A stretch of DNA of 64,000 bases, from assembly GCA_963555705.1 (NCBI GenBank), contig OY743186.1, forward strand, positions 39,419,241 to 39,483,240, given 5' to 3'. Shown in pieces: positions 33,715-46,319 of this stretch. The notes under the pieces are model-generated. The model saw nothing but the letters and a program-made list of their open reading frames with translations, searched no databases and was not told where the DNA came from. A program made the translations under genes and the position numbers. Positions within the stretch are counted from its first letter, which is position 1, and every line of letters begins with the position of its first letter. This DNA is from Ligustrum vulgare (Eukaryota; Streptophyta; Magnoliopsida; Lamiales; Oleaceae).

Positions 33715-36700
33715 CAGGGGCGGATTGGGCTTTGGCCCGTACTGGGCTGAAGCCCAGTCCTTGAATGGACCAGAATCTGGTAAAAAAAAAAAATTAGTTA
33801 ATAGTTCGGCCCAAAAAATTACTCAGCTCGCCCCATTTCAAATATACCCAAACTGCAGTAGCCTGCCAAGGCCCAAGTGCCAGCCCAAACTCCCAAGTCC
33901 CAAGCCGAGCGTCCATTTCTTCATTTCAGAGTCTGAATTCTCATTTCTCATTTCTCACTTCGTTTTGTCTTCGTCTTCGTCCGCTCCGCGCCGCGCCTCC
34001 ACCCCTCCTTCGAGTTCGCCCTTCGGCCTTCTGGTTCCCCAAGCAGAAGCAGCAGCAGCAGCGCAGGCGCAGCTCCCCAGCTCCAGGCTCCAGCAGTCCA
34101 GCGCAACCAGCAGCTAGCAGCGCAGGCGCGCCGCGCGCAACTCCCGGCCCTACTCGCCGACCGCCGGACGGCCCAGACCTGAGGACTGAGGCTGACTGGC
34201 TGAGGTTCTTCTAAATTCTAATTTCTAATCTTCTTCTTCACTTCTTCAGTTCTTCAATTCTTCCGTTCTTCTTCTGTAGTTCTGCTTCAGCAATCACTAA
34301 ATTACTAAATTAAAATACTAATAATCAGTCAGCAATCAGCAATCACTGAAGTCTGATTCTTAAGTTCTGAAATCTGAACTCACAACTCACTGCTTCAGCC
34401 TTCAGTGCTTCTTCAGCCGACAGCTTTCAATATTAAAAAAAATTTGTTATTTGCAATTGTTAGCTTAATAATGTTAATATGTTATTTATGTTAATATCAA
34501 ATATCAATTGATTAATTTGATTCAATTTGCAAATTGAAATCGCTGCAGCCTGCAGGCAGCTGGAAACAGAGGAAGTGAGGAACTGGATTTACATTTTACT
34601 GGAAGTCTGGAGCTGGAAGGAGAAGGACCAGAAATTAAAAATATCAAATTTGGCAAAGTTGCTGTCTTGCTGTTGCTGAGCTTGATAAATATCATAAAAA
34701 GGTTAGTGGCTAATGTTATTGAAATTTAATTTGATCTTGATAATTGATTATTTGTGATTTTGAATTTTTTAGAATGTGATATTCAGAATTTCAGATAATC
34801 AGATTTTTAATTTGAGAATGTGAATGTGAATATAATTATTAGATAATTTGAGAATGTGAAATTGATTTTTAATTTTTGAATTGAGAATGTGATATTAGAA
34901 TAATAGAATGTGATTTTAGTTTTAGTATTGATTAACTTCGTTGTAACTTAGCTGCAAAATGGAACGACACCAATTGGGCAAGAAACCGAAACTATTGATA
35001 TCCTCATTTTTCAAAAAAAAGGATCATCAACCGAGTGAAGCAACTTCGATTCCTTCTATGCTAAATCCTTCAACATCCACTCCGCATAATGAAAATCAAG
35101 CATCTCCAAATCCAAATTTACAGTCATCTGCTTCTATTGAAAGGGACCCTGGGGAGCGAATGAAGATATGTGCATATCCTTCTAATTTACGGGATGAGAT
35201 AAGACGAAAATATTTAATTGTTGGGCCTTATCAACCAATCTTGTTGGAGTATTCGGGTACAAATTTCGGAATTCAAAAACGTCGGTTTCAGAAAAATTGG
35301 TTCCAAAAGTGGAATTGGCTGGAGTATTCGCCTACATCAAATAAGGCTTATTGTTTTTATTGCTTTCTTTTTCTGAATGATGTTTCAATGAGTAATATTT
35401 CATCGCTGGCGAATGAAGGGTTTGACAATTGGAAAAGGGTGAACCAAGGAGAAAAATGTGCGTTTCTTAAACATATTGGTTGTACATTGTCATCACCTCA
35501 TATGACATGTGTCAGAAAGGCCGAGGATTTGATGAAGCCCTCTCAACATATTGAGCACGTCATATTTGCCCAAACACAAGAGGAAAAGGACAATGCTTGT
35601 TTGCGCTTGAAGACTTCCATAAAGTCTTGTAAGTGGCTAGCACTTCAAAATTGTTCTTTTAGAGGTCACGATGAATCTGCATCTTCATCAAACCGTGGGA
35701 ATTTCATTGAATTGGTGAAGGCTTTTGCAGAAATGAATATGGAAATTGATAAAGTTGTATTGGAGAATGCTCCTAAAAATGCCCAATACATTGCTCCAGA
35801 TATCCAAAAAGATATTTTGAACATCATGGGTAGAAGAATACGAAAGATGATTCGTGAAGAAGTTGGGGATGGATACTTTTGTATTCTTGTTGATGAAGCA
35901 AAGGATGTATCTGATCGAGAGCAAATGACTATTATTTTGAGATTTGTGGATAAAGATGGGGATCTAAAAGAACGCTTTTTGGCAATCAAAAGTGTCAGCG
36001 ACACAACTTCATTAACTTTGAAAAAGGAGATAGATGATGTTTTTGTCCTTCATAACCTCCAAGTTCAGAAATTGAGAGGTCAATGGTACGACGGTGCTAA
36101 CAATATGCGTGGTGCATGGAATGGACTTCAAGCGTTATTTCTTAGAGATTGCCCATATGCATACTATATCCATTGCTTTGCCCATCGATTACAGTTGACT
36201 TTGGTTGCAGCAGCTAAGGATGTAAGTATTATTTGGGAATTCTTCTCTCATTTGGATAATGTTGTTAATATTATCACTTCCTCTCCTAAGCGTATTGCTG
36301 AGTTGAAAGCTGCTCATAGAACTGAAATTCAAAATATGTTAAATGCTGGAGAGCGTGAATCTGGACGTGGGTTAAATCAAATGGGTAATTTGCAGCGATC
36401 GGGAGCTACTCGTTGGAGCTCTCATTACGAATCTATAAAGAGCTTGATAGATATGTATGGTGCAACTTGCAAAGTGCTTGAATACCTTATAGAACATTCT
36501 ACAAATGCAAGCTCCAAGTCTGAAGTTAGTGGAACTTACGGAAATATGGCAAAGTTCGAATTTGTGTTCGTCTTGCATTTGATGCATGCGATCTTTAGAA
36601 TTACTGATGTTCTTTGTCAAATCCTTCAAACAAAATCTCTTGACATTTTGTGTGCGATTAGATTTGTCAAGTCTACAAAGGCCGTTCTTCAACAAATGAG

Positions 36701-37494
36701 AGAAAGTGGTTGGGAAAAATTACTTTCGGAAGTGAAAGTTTTTTGCACGAGAAATGACATTGATGTGCCGGACTTGGATTGTTTATATAAGATTGGTCGC
36801 ATTCGTCAGCAAATTACAGTTGAGCACCATTACCACTTTGATGTTTTCAATGAATCAATTGATTACATCTTGATAGAGTTAAATAGGAGGTTTAATGACA
36901 CATCATTAGAACTCCTTTCTCTTATGGTGGCTCTAGATCCTAAAAATTCTTTTGAATTATTTAACAGTGATGATATATGCAAGCTTGCAAAGACTTTCTA
37001 TCCTGGAGATTTCATAGATCAAGACATCATTGCTTTGGAATATGAGTTGAGACATTTTCAGCTCGATGTGATATCTGATCCTCAATTTCATGTATCCTCT
37101 CTAGTTGAGTTAAGCAAGAAGTTGACCAAGAGTGGAAGGTCAAAGATTTATGTCATGTTGACTAGATTGATTCATCTTATTTTGACATTACCAGTTTCTA
37201 CTGCCACTGCTGAGCGAACATTTTCAGCAATGAAACATGTGAAGACGGCACTTCGTAACAAAATGGAGGATGATTTTCTTGCAGATTGTTTGTCGATCCA
37301 CATCGAACGATGTTTAGTTAAGAAAATAGATGTAGAATCTATTATAGATGAATTTAATGCTTTGAAACCTCGTCGTTCTCAATTTCGTTGATCATTTCGA
37401 TGTAACCACTATTTTTGTAATACATTTAACTTTTGTTACATTACACTTTTTAGAATTCAGCTCGGTCCAGTTGAAAATCCTGGATCCGCCACTG
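33715..37494 (+). mobile_element. Complete hAT transposon (3,780 bp)
   Basis: Terminal inverted repeats are CAGGGGCGGATTGGG on the left and, inverted, CAGTGGCGGATCCAGG on the right. The 8-bp direct repeat ATCACTAA flanks it at 33707-33714 and 37495-37502. It holds one long transposase frame. A GC-rich 5' region (about 33960-34200) precedes it. A possible 5'-UTR intron runs from AAG|GTTAGT near 34701 to an acceptor TTAG at about 34950, just before the ATG. A perfect TSD and an intact gene suggest a young, possibly active copy. Confidence 0.92.
34959..37391 (+). CDS. hAT transposase with TTF-type zinc finger, 810 aa
   Basis: The frame is uninterrupted from ATG 34959 to TGA. Order of parts: a basic N-terminus (KKPKLLISSFFKKKD, the common start of this group), a TTF-type zinc-finger region with Cys/Trp residues (about 90-175; YCFYCFLF, NWKRVN), the DUF4371 region containing the catalytic-core Asp in ILVDEAKDVSD (about 308-318) and in YDGANNMRG (about 377-385), and the hAT dimerisation region LPVSTATAERTFSAMK (744-759) followed by LRNKMEDDFLADCL. 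This is the whole expected length of ZMYM1-like plant hAT transposases, which cut and paste the element. Domesticated relatives exist, but the flanking TIRs and TSD show that this one is still part of a transposon. Confidence 0.93.
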   Translation: MERHQLGKKPKLLISSFFKKKDHQPSEATSIPSMLNPSTSTPHNENQASPNPNLQSSASIERDPGERMKICAYPSNLRDEIRRKYLIVGPYQPILLEYSGTNFGIQKRRFQKNWFQKWNWLEYSPTSNKAYCFYCFLFLNDVSMSNISSLANEGFDNWKRVNQGEKCAFLKHIGCTLSSPHMTCVRKAEDLMKPSQHIEHVIFAQTQEEKDNACLRLKTSIKSCKWLALQNCSFRGHDESASSSNRGNFIELVKAFAEMNMEIDKVVLENAPKNAQYIAPDIQKDILNIMGRRIRKMIREEVGDGYFCILVDEAKDVSDREQMTIILRFVDKDGDLKERFLAIKSVSDTTSLTLKKEIDDVFVLHNLQVQKLRGQWYDGANNMRGAWNGLQALFLRDCPYAYYIHCFAHRLQLTLVAAAKDVSIIWEFFSHLDNVVNIITSSPKRIAELKAAHRTEIQNMLNAGERESGRGLNQMGNLQRSGATRWSSHYESIKSLIDMYGATCKVLEYLIEHSTNASSKSEVSGTYGNMAKFEFVFVLHLMHAIFRITDVLCQILQTKSLDILCAIRFVKSTKAVLQQMRESGWEKLLSEVKVFCTRNDIDVPDLDCLYKIGRIRQQITVEHHYHFDVFNESIDYILIELNRRFNDTSLELLSLMVALDPKNSFELFNSDDICKLAKTFYPGDFIDQDIIALEYELRHFQLDVISDPQFHVSSLVELSKKLTKSGRSKIYVMLTRLIHLILTLPVSTATAERTFSAMKHVKTALRNKMEDDFLADCLSIHIERCLVKKIDVESIIDEFNALKPRRSQFR

Positions 37495-37748
37495 ATCACT
37501 AACCTAGTAGCAACTGTGATGTTAAGATTAATTGCTGAATTTAATTTATATTCGTATCTAATTGGCTTATATATCTATAAAAAAAAAAAAAAGCGTAAAA
37601 AATTGATGAGGAATTTTTGTGATCCCATAGTTTCCACATTCTCCAATCTCATCCAATAAGTTATTGTTCCGTTGTTGAAAATCCACGTCTCAGCATGTGA
37701 AGAGCAAATCAAGTATTCGTAGATCCCACTTATCTAATATATAAAAAT

Positions 37749-38069
37749 CAGTGTTCTAAAATGCGTAATACGTTGCGATGTGTCGAGGTCGAGAATCAAG
37801 AATTACAAGTTTAGGCGTGTCAATGTGAAGAATAAGCGTCATAATGCGTTTTGTATTTTTAATATTATTATAATTATTTTAAGATATTAAATATATTTTT
37901 ATATAAAAAAATAGATTTTTTACCCTTTAAAAAAAAAAAACTGATTAAGCGGCCCCTAGGCCGTCAAAAAAAATCGTTAACCGCATTTTTACGCACATAC
38001 CACTTATTCGACGCGTTTTGGTCACGCATCGCGCCTAAGCGGCGCATTTTCGCGCATTTTAGAACACTG
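37749..38069. mobile_element. Non-autonomous hAT MITE (321 bp)
   Basis: The 17-bp inverted ends CAGTGTTCTAAAATGCG are perfect. Flanks ATAAAAAT (37741-37748) and ATAAAACA (38070-38077) match at 6 of 8 bases, so the duplication has decayed. The inside is rich in CG-containing words (GCGTTTTGG, GCGCCTAAGCG). Confidence 0.82.
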
Positions 38070-38207
38070 ATAAAACACAGGCATCTTCAATTTCACTGTT
38101 CATTTGAGGTCATCACGCCATCATCGCTTATGTCACCCAACAAGGTTTGTCTTTTGTCTTTTTTATTTTTTTTCCTTTCTCATTTTACATTTTATAACCT
38201 CTGCAGG

Positions 38208-41200
38208 CAGGGGCGGAACTGCCCTCGGGCTTCAGTCCGCTGAAGCCCACTAAGGATTTTCGAAGAATTTGCAGTTCATTTGGGCGCCCAATTGCTTAGC
38301 CCACCAGAAAATTGTGCTTTCTTCCTCCAGAGTCCAGAGATGCGAGTGCGACCAGCTCCAGGGGTGCCAAATGTGAAATGTGCCAATGAATCCAACAGAG
38401 AAAGCCCACAGGCACAACATACTACAAATCAATCACAAAATCTTGACCCAATCCATTATAGAATTAGAGTAAACCCTTACCCGATCAGCCTGTGTAACGA
38501 CTGTCCTGATTGGCGAGCCGCGAGCTGCTGTTGCTGAGGCCTGAGAATGCTACTACCGGTGCTGCCTCCGACCGACAATCTCTCACTTTCCAGCGTTTCG
38601 CCCCCATCTCGCCGTCGCTGGACCTTGCTGTCGTAGTGTCACTGCTGGACGGTGGCCACTGACTGGTCAGTTTGTTGACTTTCTTCCTCCTTGCAGTTCC
38701 GCCTCTGGCTCTGGGTTTGTTAAATCATAAATGCTAAGTGAATGGAAATGGACCGATGTATTGTTGGCCCTTTAATATAATCTGATTATGTTAAGATTTT
38801 CTTTTGTTTTTGTTATTTATTAATTTGGTAGTTTATTTATTGATTATTAATTGTTTTGATTGTTGAATTTTTTGATTAATTCATTTTATTTATTTAGGGC
38901 TTATTTAGAATTAGGGATTTTGTGATAATTAATTTATTTATTATAGAAAGGGTTTGTCTAAAATTTCTTGTGGTAAATTGGTAGACTAGTAGATAATTTT
39001 TTTATTAATAAATGGCTTACTTATTTTTTTTGTGAATTGTGATAGTTTAAATTTATTGATTTATTTATTTTAACACTTGATTATTGTGATGAGAATTTAT
39101 TGATTGAATTTAGACAATATATATTCTTGCAGATTGATTAGAATGCTAAAAAGAAATATCTTTCATTACTTTAATAAGAAAGATGATAATGGATCATCAA
39201 ACACTCCAAATGTTCCCCAAGAAGCTCCTATTTCAAATAAAAGACCAATGCCTGAGAATGAATGTCCTGTTGAGACATTGCAAAGTGACACTCCATATTA
39301 TGAACGAGATCCTGGAAAACGCGTCCCAATATCTCAGTATCCAGTTCATAGACAAGATGAGATTCGAAGAGCATATGTAGAAATGGGACCATTTCAACCT
39401 ATATATGATTATACTTACGTTAGATTTGAGTTTTCTGTAGAGAAGGAAAGTGCATTTTGTTTCCCGTGTTATGTGTTTGAAAGTGCTACCACTCAATGTG
39501 ATACATTTACAGTATTAGGGTTCAGGGATTGGAAGAGAGTCAACTCAAACACTTGTGCATTCAAAAGGCATGAAGGGGATGGTAATTCAGTACATGCGTT
39601 TGCTATGCAAAAGTTGGATAACTTGAAAAACCTACCTCAACATATTAACATAATGCTAGAACAACGGAGTTCAAAAGAAGCTAAGGATCATCGCCTGTGT
39701 GTACAAACTGCTGTAGAAACTGTGAAGTTGCTAGCATTGCAACAATTAGCTTTTAGAGGTCATGATGAATCGGTTGACTCTTTAAATCGTGGAAATTACA
39801 TTGAAATAATAAAGTTGCAAGGAAGAGCAAATAGAGAAATTGATGCAGTCGTTCTAGAAAATGCAGCTAAGAATGCCAACTACACATCACCAAAAATTCA
39901 GAAGGAAATATTACAAATTATTGCTGATTGTGTGCGACTCAAGATCCGTGATGAAATTAGTGATGCCAAATTTTGTATTCTCGTTGATGAAGCAGTGGAT
40001 GAATCACACAAAGAACAAATGGCTATTATTTTGAGATATGTTGATATATATGGATTTGTTAGAGAAAGGTTTTTTGAAGTTGTGAATGTTGTAGATACAA
40101 ATGCATTGACCTTGAAAAAAGAGATATGTAATGTATTAAACCAATACAATCTCTTATTAAAAGATCTACGCGGCCAAGGATATGATGGTGCTAGCAACAT
40201 GAGAGGTGAGTGGAATGGATTACAAGCTTTATTTCTTAAAGAATGTCAATATGCTTATTATGTTCATTGCTTTGCGCACAGACTACAACTTGCTTTAGTT
40301 GCTGTGGCAAAAGAGGTACATGATGTGTATCTATTTTTTCAAACTTTAAGTTCCATTGTTAACTTTGTTAGTGCTTCTTCTAAGCGTCATTCCCAATTGA
40401 AATCAATTCGATTGGATGAAATTGATGACTTGATAGCATCAGGGGAAGTAGCAACTGGTACTGGGGTTAATCAAGTTTGTACTTTGCAATGAGCTGGAGC
40501 TACTCGTTGGAGTTCACATTTTTTCTCTGTGAAGAGATTGATTGAGATGTTTGGCTCAACTTATACACTTCTTGAAGATCTTATTGTAAGTGGCTAACCT
40601 AGCAATATACGAGGAGAGGCTAAAGGTTTACGCAACGCTATGAGAAGGTTTGACTTTACATTTATTTTGTTGTTGATGCATGATGTTTTGGGAAAGACTG
40701 ATTTATTATGTCAAGCGTTGCAAATGAAAGATCAAGATGTTTTGAATGCAATACATTTAGTTTCATCTACAAAGATACTTCTTAACAATATGCGAAATGA
40801 GCATTGGGTGAATTTTCTTCAGAGGGTGGTGGATTTTTGTACAAGTAATGATATTGATGTGCCTCAGTTAGATGATCGTTATATGGAAGGTACAGGACGT
40901 TCTTGTCAACAACAAAATAATATCACAGTTGAAGACTATTATCACTTTCAAATATTCAATGCCGTGATAGATTTTCAGTTGACAGAATTGAATTGTAGAT
41001 TTGCAGAGACAACCATGGAACTTCTTCAGTTGTGCGAGGCTTTGAATCCTATCGATGGGTTTAAATCTTTCTCTATAGATGATATTTGTTCTTTAGTTGA
41101 AAGATTTTACCCTCTGGATTTTACTATAGCAGAGAGGGATGATTTGAGGAGACAATTAGATCATTACAAGTATGATGTACTTCTTCATCCGCAGTTCCAG

Positions 41201-41743
41201 AATATTGATTCTCTTCCTAAGTTATGTCAGATGTTGGTTGAAACAAAGAAGTCTCGTCATTATTTTTTGATTGATAGGTTGATTCGTTTGGTGTTGACTC
41301 TTCCAGTTTCTACAGCAACAACAGAACGAGCTTTTTCAGCAATGAAACTTATCAAGACCTCGCTTCGCAATAAAATGGAGAATTAATTTCTATCAAATTC
41401 TATGGTCATCTATATTGAGAGGGAAATTGCTCTTGGAATTGATACGGATGTCATCGTTGATAAATTTTATCGTGTGGGGAGTAGGAGGATGCGTCACTAG
41501 TAACAGCTCAAGTTATTTTGTATTTACACATTTGCGGTGCTTTATTAGCTCTTAGATATTGACATTGAAGTATAATTATTTTGCTATATTTACGAATTTG
41601 AAGTCTAAATTATTCTTATCTTTGGCTTGGAAAAAAAAATTTCGGGGGCTCCGCTCCCGAACCCCCGGGAGGGGGGTCTCCCCCCTCCACCCCCCCATTT
41701 TTTATCTAGCCCACTACATTTTTAAATCCTAGTTCCGCCCCTG
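38208..41743 (+). mobile_element. Second hAT transposon (3,536 bp), inactive
   Basis: The ends CAGGGGCGGAACT and, inverted, CAGGGGCGGAACT are identical. Eight-base flanks TCTGCAGG and CCTGCAGA differ at two bases as direct repeats but are exact reverse complements, because the target was a near-palindrome around CTGCAG. The internal gene is a relative of the 34959-37391 transposase and carries nonsense codons. Confidence 0.85.
39143..41500 (+). pseudogene. hAT transposase pseudogene (TTF/DUF4371/hATC), three nonsense codons
   Basis: From the ATG at 39143, which follows a splice-acceptor-like TTCTTGCAG, the frame runs 785 codons to TAG 41498-41500 without any frameshift. It is broken by TGA 40490-40492, TAA 40595-40597 and TAA 41384-41386. 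At the first stop the intact relative has Arg (CGA to TGA, a C-to-T change of the kind methylated DNA suffers). Parts seen: ERDPGKRVPISQYP, FRDWKRVN, LVDEAVDESHKEQ, YDGASNMRGEWNGLQALFLKE, LPVSTATTERAFSAMK. It is clearly homologous to the intact copy but diverged, so it is not a recent duplicate. Confidence 0.92.
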
Positions 41744-43453
41744 CCTGCAGATCTCCAGAAACTTCATTATCTTCGCATTTACGACTTCTTCATCCTTCTT
41801 CGATCTTCGAAAGTTGCTCCCATCCAAAATATTCGTCTTCTTCTTTGATTTTGATTCCTCCGTTTAGGGTTTCATATAATCTGTTCAAAATCTCTTCCAC
41901 CAACAGCAGATTCCGTCGCTTAATTTTCGCCCCTACAATTTCAAATTTCAGAGGGCAATCTTTCCTTGGCCGAACCCTTACAAAATTTCAAATATTGGTC
42001 GGTGGCTTCGCATTCCCTCCTCCGTTGGTTACATCGACGAGTTCAACGGAAGAGTTTTACTGTCTGGGAAGGTAAACTTCATTTAAACTGAATTATGAAT
42101 CGCGAAATCTGAATTCTGCATAATATTTATACTCGTGTTTCGTGTTCTCATTTGATTTCTATGCAAGTATGAGATCATGAGAAAATGTGATTCTTTTGTA
42201 TTTTTTTTAGGCTAACAGATCGTGCCTTAAGGATATGGAGATTTTTGTTATTGTTTTTTTTTTTTTTTTTAATAAAAATTTATTTACTTGTTTATGTTTA
42301 TTGTAGAAGCACTCCCTTCTTATAATTTCAACAAAAGCATAGCTTTGCAGCACAGTAGAATCCATTGTTCTCTTCGAAGGCCTCTGGTACTATTGTTTTT
42401 GAAGGGCTTCTTTCATCTGAAATTAATATTTTAACTATATTATTATACGCCTCTATACAATATACAAAAATAAAATGAACTATATCGATTTGGATTCTTG
42501 GGGAAGAGAAGGAAGTGTGATTGAGAAATCAAAGTAGAGGTTCCTGCAGATTATATTTGTTAGCAAGAATTGACGCACTTTACAAACATGTCATTTTTAG
42601 TGAAATGTACATGTCATGCCAAGTTGGGCACGTCGTTAAAATGAAATTGTATGCTGTATTGAATCTACAAATCCTTGGATGATGCAAATGAACATCAAAC
42701 TCTGAAATTGTGTTAGATTTTGTGTAGTACGGATTTTTTTAGTCTCATATGTTGCCAGTGCCAGGCATGAGAAGATTATGTATCTAACACACATGTATGA
42801 TGGCAATCATCATGGAATATGCTCTCTTTCTCGGCTTTCACGATTTTGTTTCATTTGTACAGAGATTTATATCAAATTTAAGTTCTCTGATAAGGTCGCT
42901 CAACATAGCATTCATATCCAAGTCTAAAACCTATTAAAAGTTAATTTCGGCAAACATCACACCAAACACGAGGTCTAGGGTCTTGCAACGCACGATGGCC
43001 CCTAGTATAACATTAAATAGACAAAGATTTAGGTTGCATTTCGGTTGGTATTCAATGTTCACCAAAAAAATCTCCACTATAAAAACATTATTCCCTCGTC
43101 ACATTTTGATGAAAAATTAAAAGACTCTTTAGCCTTTACCCACACTAGTATTTACCAGGAACAATGCACAGGAAGAAACGTCTAGATAAAGATATTATAT
43201 ATGAAATTAAATGAATCCTTAGACAAAATAAATAACATTCTCAAATAACAGATAAGATCATCATTTATTGGTTTCACATCACTACAAATTTTGGAATATT
43301 TCTTTTTACACTACATTTTTTTTGAATTTGTTGGTCTTTCATTCTTATCATAAATCAACATCTTTAATCCGAAACGATTTGTCACCTTATAAATCATAAC
43401 ATAAAGTTGTCCATATGTAAACACTGACCTTCTAAGAAGAAGTCACTCATGCA
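41744..43453 (+). other. Possible 5' part of a host gene; rest unassigned
   Basis: Bases 41750-42080 have the C/T-rich, coding-like composition of a first exon. The frame 41845-42075 encodes 76 aa without a recognised domain and is followed near 42071 by a donor-like GGGAAGGTAAAC. A short AG-bounded segment at 42306-42390 might be a second exon. The sequence left of the hAT (38085-38200) has a similar look, so the transposon may sit inside this gene. I cannot name a product, and bases 42400-43453 show nothing clear. Confidence 0.3.
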
Positions 43454-43458
43454 AGAGT

Positions 43459-44143
43459 TGTTGAGACCAAGCCCAAAAAGAAGTACAGTAAACCACCAGC
43501 GATGACCCAATAGAGGCCCAATGGACCTTGGCCCATGGCTAAAGCTTAGGATATCTCATTGGGTCAACTGTTGAGGTGGAACAGCACATGAACTTCTTTA
43601 GCCGAACTGGTTTATGACTAGCCGATGTGTTTTATGTTTAGCCGGGGAGCTCCATGGTAAAACCTCGGATGAGTGATGTGACAATGGATGAAGTCAGAGA
43701 TGTGACACCGCCTTTATCAAAAAGTGACAGGCGCCCATCCCCCACCAATGTAGCAATGATTACTGCCAAAAAAGTAAGATCCTCATCTCCAACAGTTAGG
43801 GTAAATACACGTGTAAAATCCGCCACGTGTCGTAATCCGAAACAACAACTTCCTCTATAAATAAGACATTCCTTTCATCCAAAAGGGGTTAGCATTTTTC
43901 ACTCTCTTAACTGAATATATTTACTCCCACTCTCCTTTCTCTCTTTTACACACTTATATTTCTCACACTTAATTTATATTTGCTTGAAATGATCACTGAC
44001 TTTGGCACCGGAGTACAAACAGGAGCCACCTCGACCCCTTTTGCGAACTGATTGTTTGTCACAGTGCGCAGAAGATCCACATGTTCAAGAGGGAGGAGTT
44101 GAAACGTATTGGTTCAAGGTCCAGTCGGATTTTGTGGTCAACA
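43459..44143. mobile_element. Solo LTR (685 bp) with AGAGT target duplication
   Basis: It starts TGTTGAGACC and ends GTGGTCAACA, with TGTTGA/TCAACA mirrored tips. It is flanked by AGAGT at 43454-43458 and 44144-44148. A TATA-like CTATAAATAAG (about 43853) and a GACTTTGGCACCGGAGT phrase near the right end are typical of the promoter and R/U5 part of plant LTRs, suggesting plus orientation. Small open frames inside it are not genes. Confidence 0.85.
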
Positions 44144-44148
44144 AGAGT

Positions 44149-46078
44149 GATTGTCCTTAACTCTTATTGATCTATAATATTAATAAGGTTTACCATCGCA
44201 CCATAAATCTTGATGATTAAATGTGATTAAATTAAAAGAAATTGATAGAAATCTTTGTGGATCAAAGACGCATCATCGTTGAACTTGTCAAAAAGATAAG
44301 ATCTAGTATTCTTAGTCCTAAATTATTTTTGCATTTCTATATTGTTTTCGAAGTTTTTTCTACATTTTTATTGTTCTATTTTTTGTCAGAAACCCAGATT
44401 TATATTCTTCGACTCAAAACTTAACTGATCTTATCTTGAAGAAAAGAGCAGTCACTTTTTAATTTTTATTAAAATAATTTAAGATTCTCCTATTCATTTG
44501 ATCTATAATATTAATATGGGTTTAAATTGTATTTTTTTTAATTTAACTTAGTGTGAATGTAAAGATCAGTCAACTTCCTAATATTAGAAAAAGAGTTTAT
44601 TGTAACTATATTTACCAAAATCATGCGATGACCAAATGGAACGTCGATGCAGAACGAAGATCCAAGCATATCACACCGAAATATGTAATCTAGTCCTCAA
44701 AACTCAGATATGTTTCGTACATAAACCTGCTAGTTCAATTAAAATGTTTTGTTGACCACATAACTGGTATATTTGATACAAGAAGGTTGAAAATAAAACA
44801 TTTTCCATGCTAGTGAGAAAATATTTTCTCACCAAAATGGTGAGAAAACATTTTCTTGACAAATGACCTAAAACTTGCATTGGACGATTGTACCAAGGAA
44901 ATGTTTCCATGGCAAATTTTTGTATCAAACATAAAAGAAGGAAAATAATTTTCTTTGATTTGACATTTCCCTAGAAAATATATTCATTCAAACACACGTA
45001 TAATATTTGATAAAAATTTGCACGAACAATTGAAAGTAGTATTTATTTGGATTTTTTAAAACTGCTTAAAACTTAACAGCCTATCATTCTTGTAAATGTA
45101 TTATCCAAAATCGTGCGATGATCAAGTGGAACGTCAACGCAGAACGGAGAGAATCAAATCAAACCGAGAGACCTAATTCACCCCCTCAAAACTCAATTTT
45201 ATGTATATAAAACGGCCCATTAAAATGTTTTGTGCCCAAATAACTAAGTCTAATATTTGAGAAAAAATCGCATGATGTAATTGAAAGTATTATTTCTTTG
45301 AGTTTTTTTTCCCTTTAATACTGCTTATATGAATTGCATAATTCCATTTAGAAATAGGATTAGGGTTATATCAACTATAACCATAATTGTAATAACATAT
45401 ATAAATGAAGTTCCAAAACATAAATAGTGAAACTCATAGAACATTTATCATAATTAATTATATTATTATACATAATAGCACATGAAGGCATAAATGAAGT
45501 TCCCATATCGTATCTTCATATATAAAATAATTTTTAATTAAAATACTAAATTCACATAAATTAAAACAATGGTTTGAACGCTATTGTTGTGAAACAATTA
45601 GTACTGTATGTTTGTATAAATGAGTGAACTTTAAATGGGATTTAGAGTTAAATTTCGAAAATGTTAAAACCATTAGAAAAACGAAAATCAATAATTACTA
45701 TTTAATTATGATAGAAATAAACATATTTAATTATAAAAATTTAATTATGATAGGAACAAACAGATTTTGAAAATAACGAGAAGAAAAAAATTAAAGAAAA
45801 TCGGATCTTAAGGCAGATTATTAGGCAGGATTAAAAGATTAACGTGAATACATTAACTATAACAGATCAATAAAAACAAAACTTCGGAAAAGAAGACCCA
45901 TCAATATAAAAAAAAGGAAAAAAAATTCAATATATGTAGGCTTACCTGAGATTTGGTTGAAAACTGTACAGTTGACCTAAGTTGACTAAATTACTTTTAT
46001 AGATTAATATAGATAATTGTATTAAAACGAAAATAAGGCTAAAAGAAATAGAATATTTTGCTGAAATAAATCAAAATT
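44149..46078. other. AT-rich DNA, nothing firm
   Basis: No gene recognised. About 44720-45000 has mirrored TTTTCC/GGAAAAT words like the MITE at 26286-26824 and may be a decayed relative. Phrases with CGATGACCAAATGGAACGTC recur near 44620 and 45115, a short local duplication of about 490-bp spacing. Confidence 0.4.
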
Positions 46079-46081
46079 TAA

Positions 46082-46265
46082 GGGTCTCTTCGGCATCTCC
46101 AATTAAATTGAATAAAATACAAAATTTAATTTACCCAATTTCCTATACAACTTTTTAACCGCACACATTTTATCTTTCCAATTTTTAACATCACATTTTA
46201 CCTAAAAAATTCAAATAAATCAACTAAATAATTCAATTCCTTACTTTATGCCGCCGAACAGTGCC
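46082..46265. mobile_element. PIF/Harbinger-like MITE (184 bp)
   Basis: The ends GGGTCTCTTCGGC and GCCGAACAGTGCC are imperfect inverted repeats with TAA on both sides (46079-46081 and 46266-46268). No coding sequence. Confidence 0.6.
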
Positions 46266-46319
46266 TAAATCACTTTAAATGGTTTAGTTTTGATTTGATT
46301 TATTCAATACATTAAAAAA

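Noticed and set aside
33695..34117. 140-codon frame at the left end of the intact hAT
   Set aside because: It begins outside the transposon and runs through its TIR and GC-rich 5' region; a chance frame.
43638..43860. Frames on both strands within the solo LTR
   Set aside because: They lie inside an LTR bounded by a target duplication and overlap each other; no domain.
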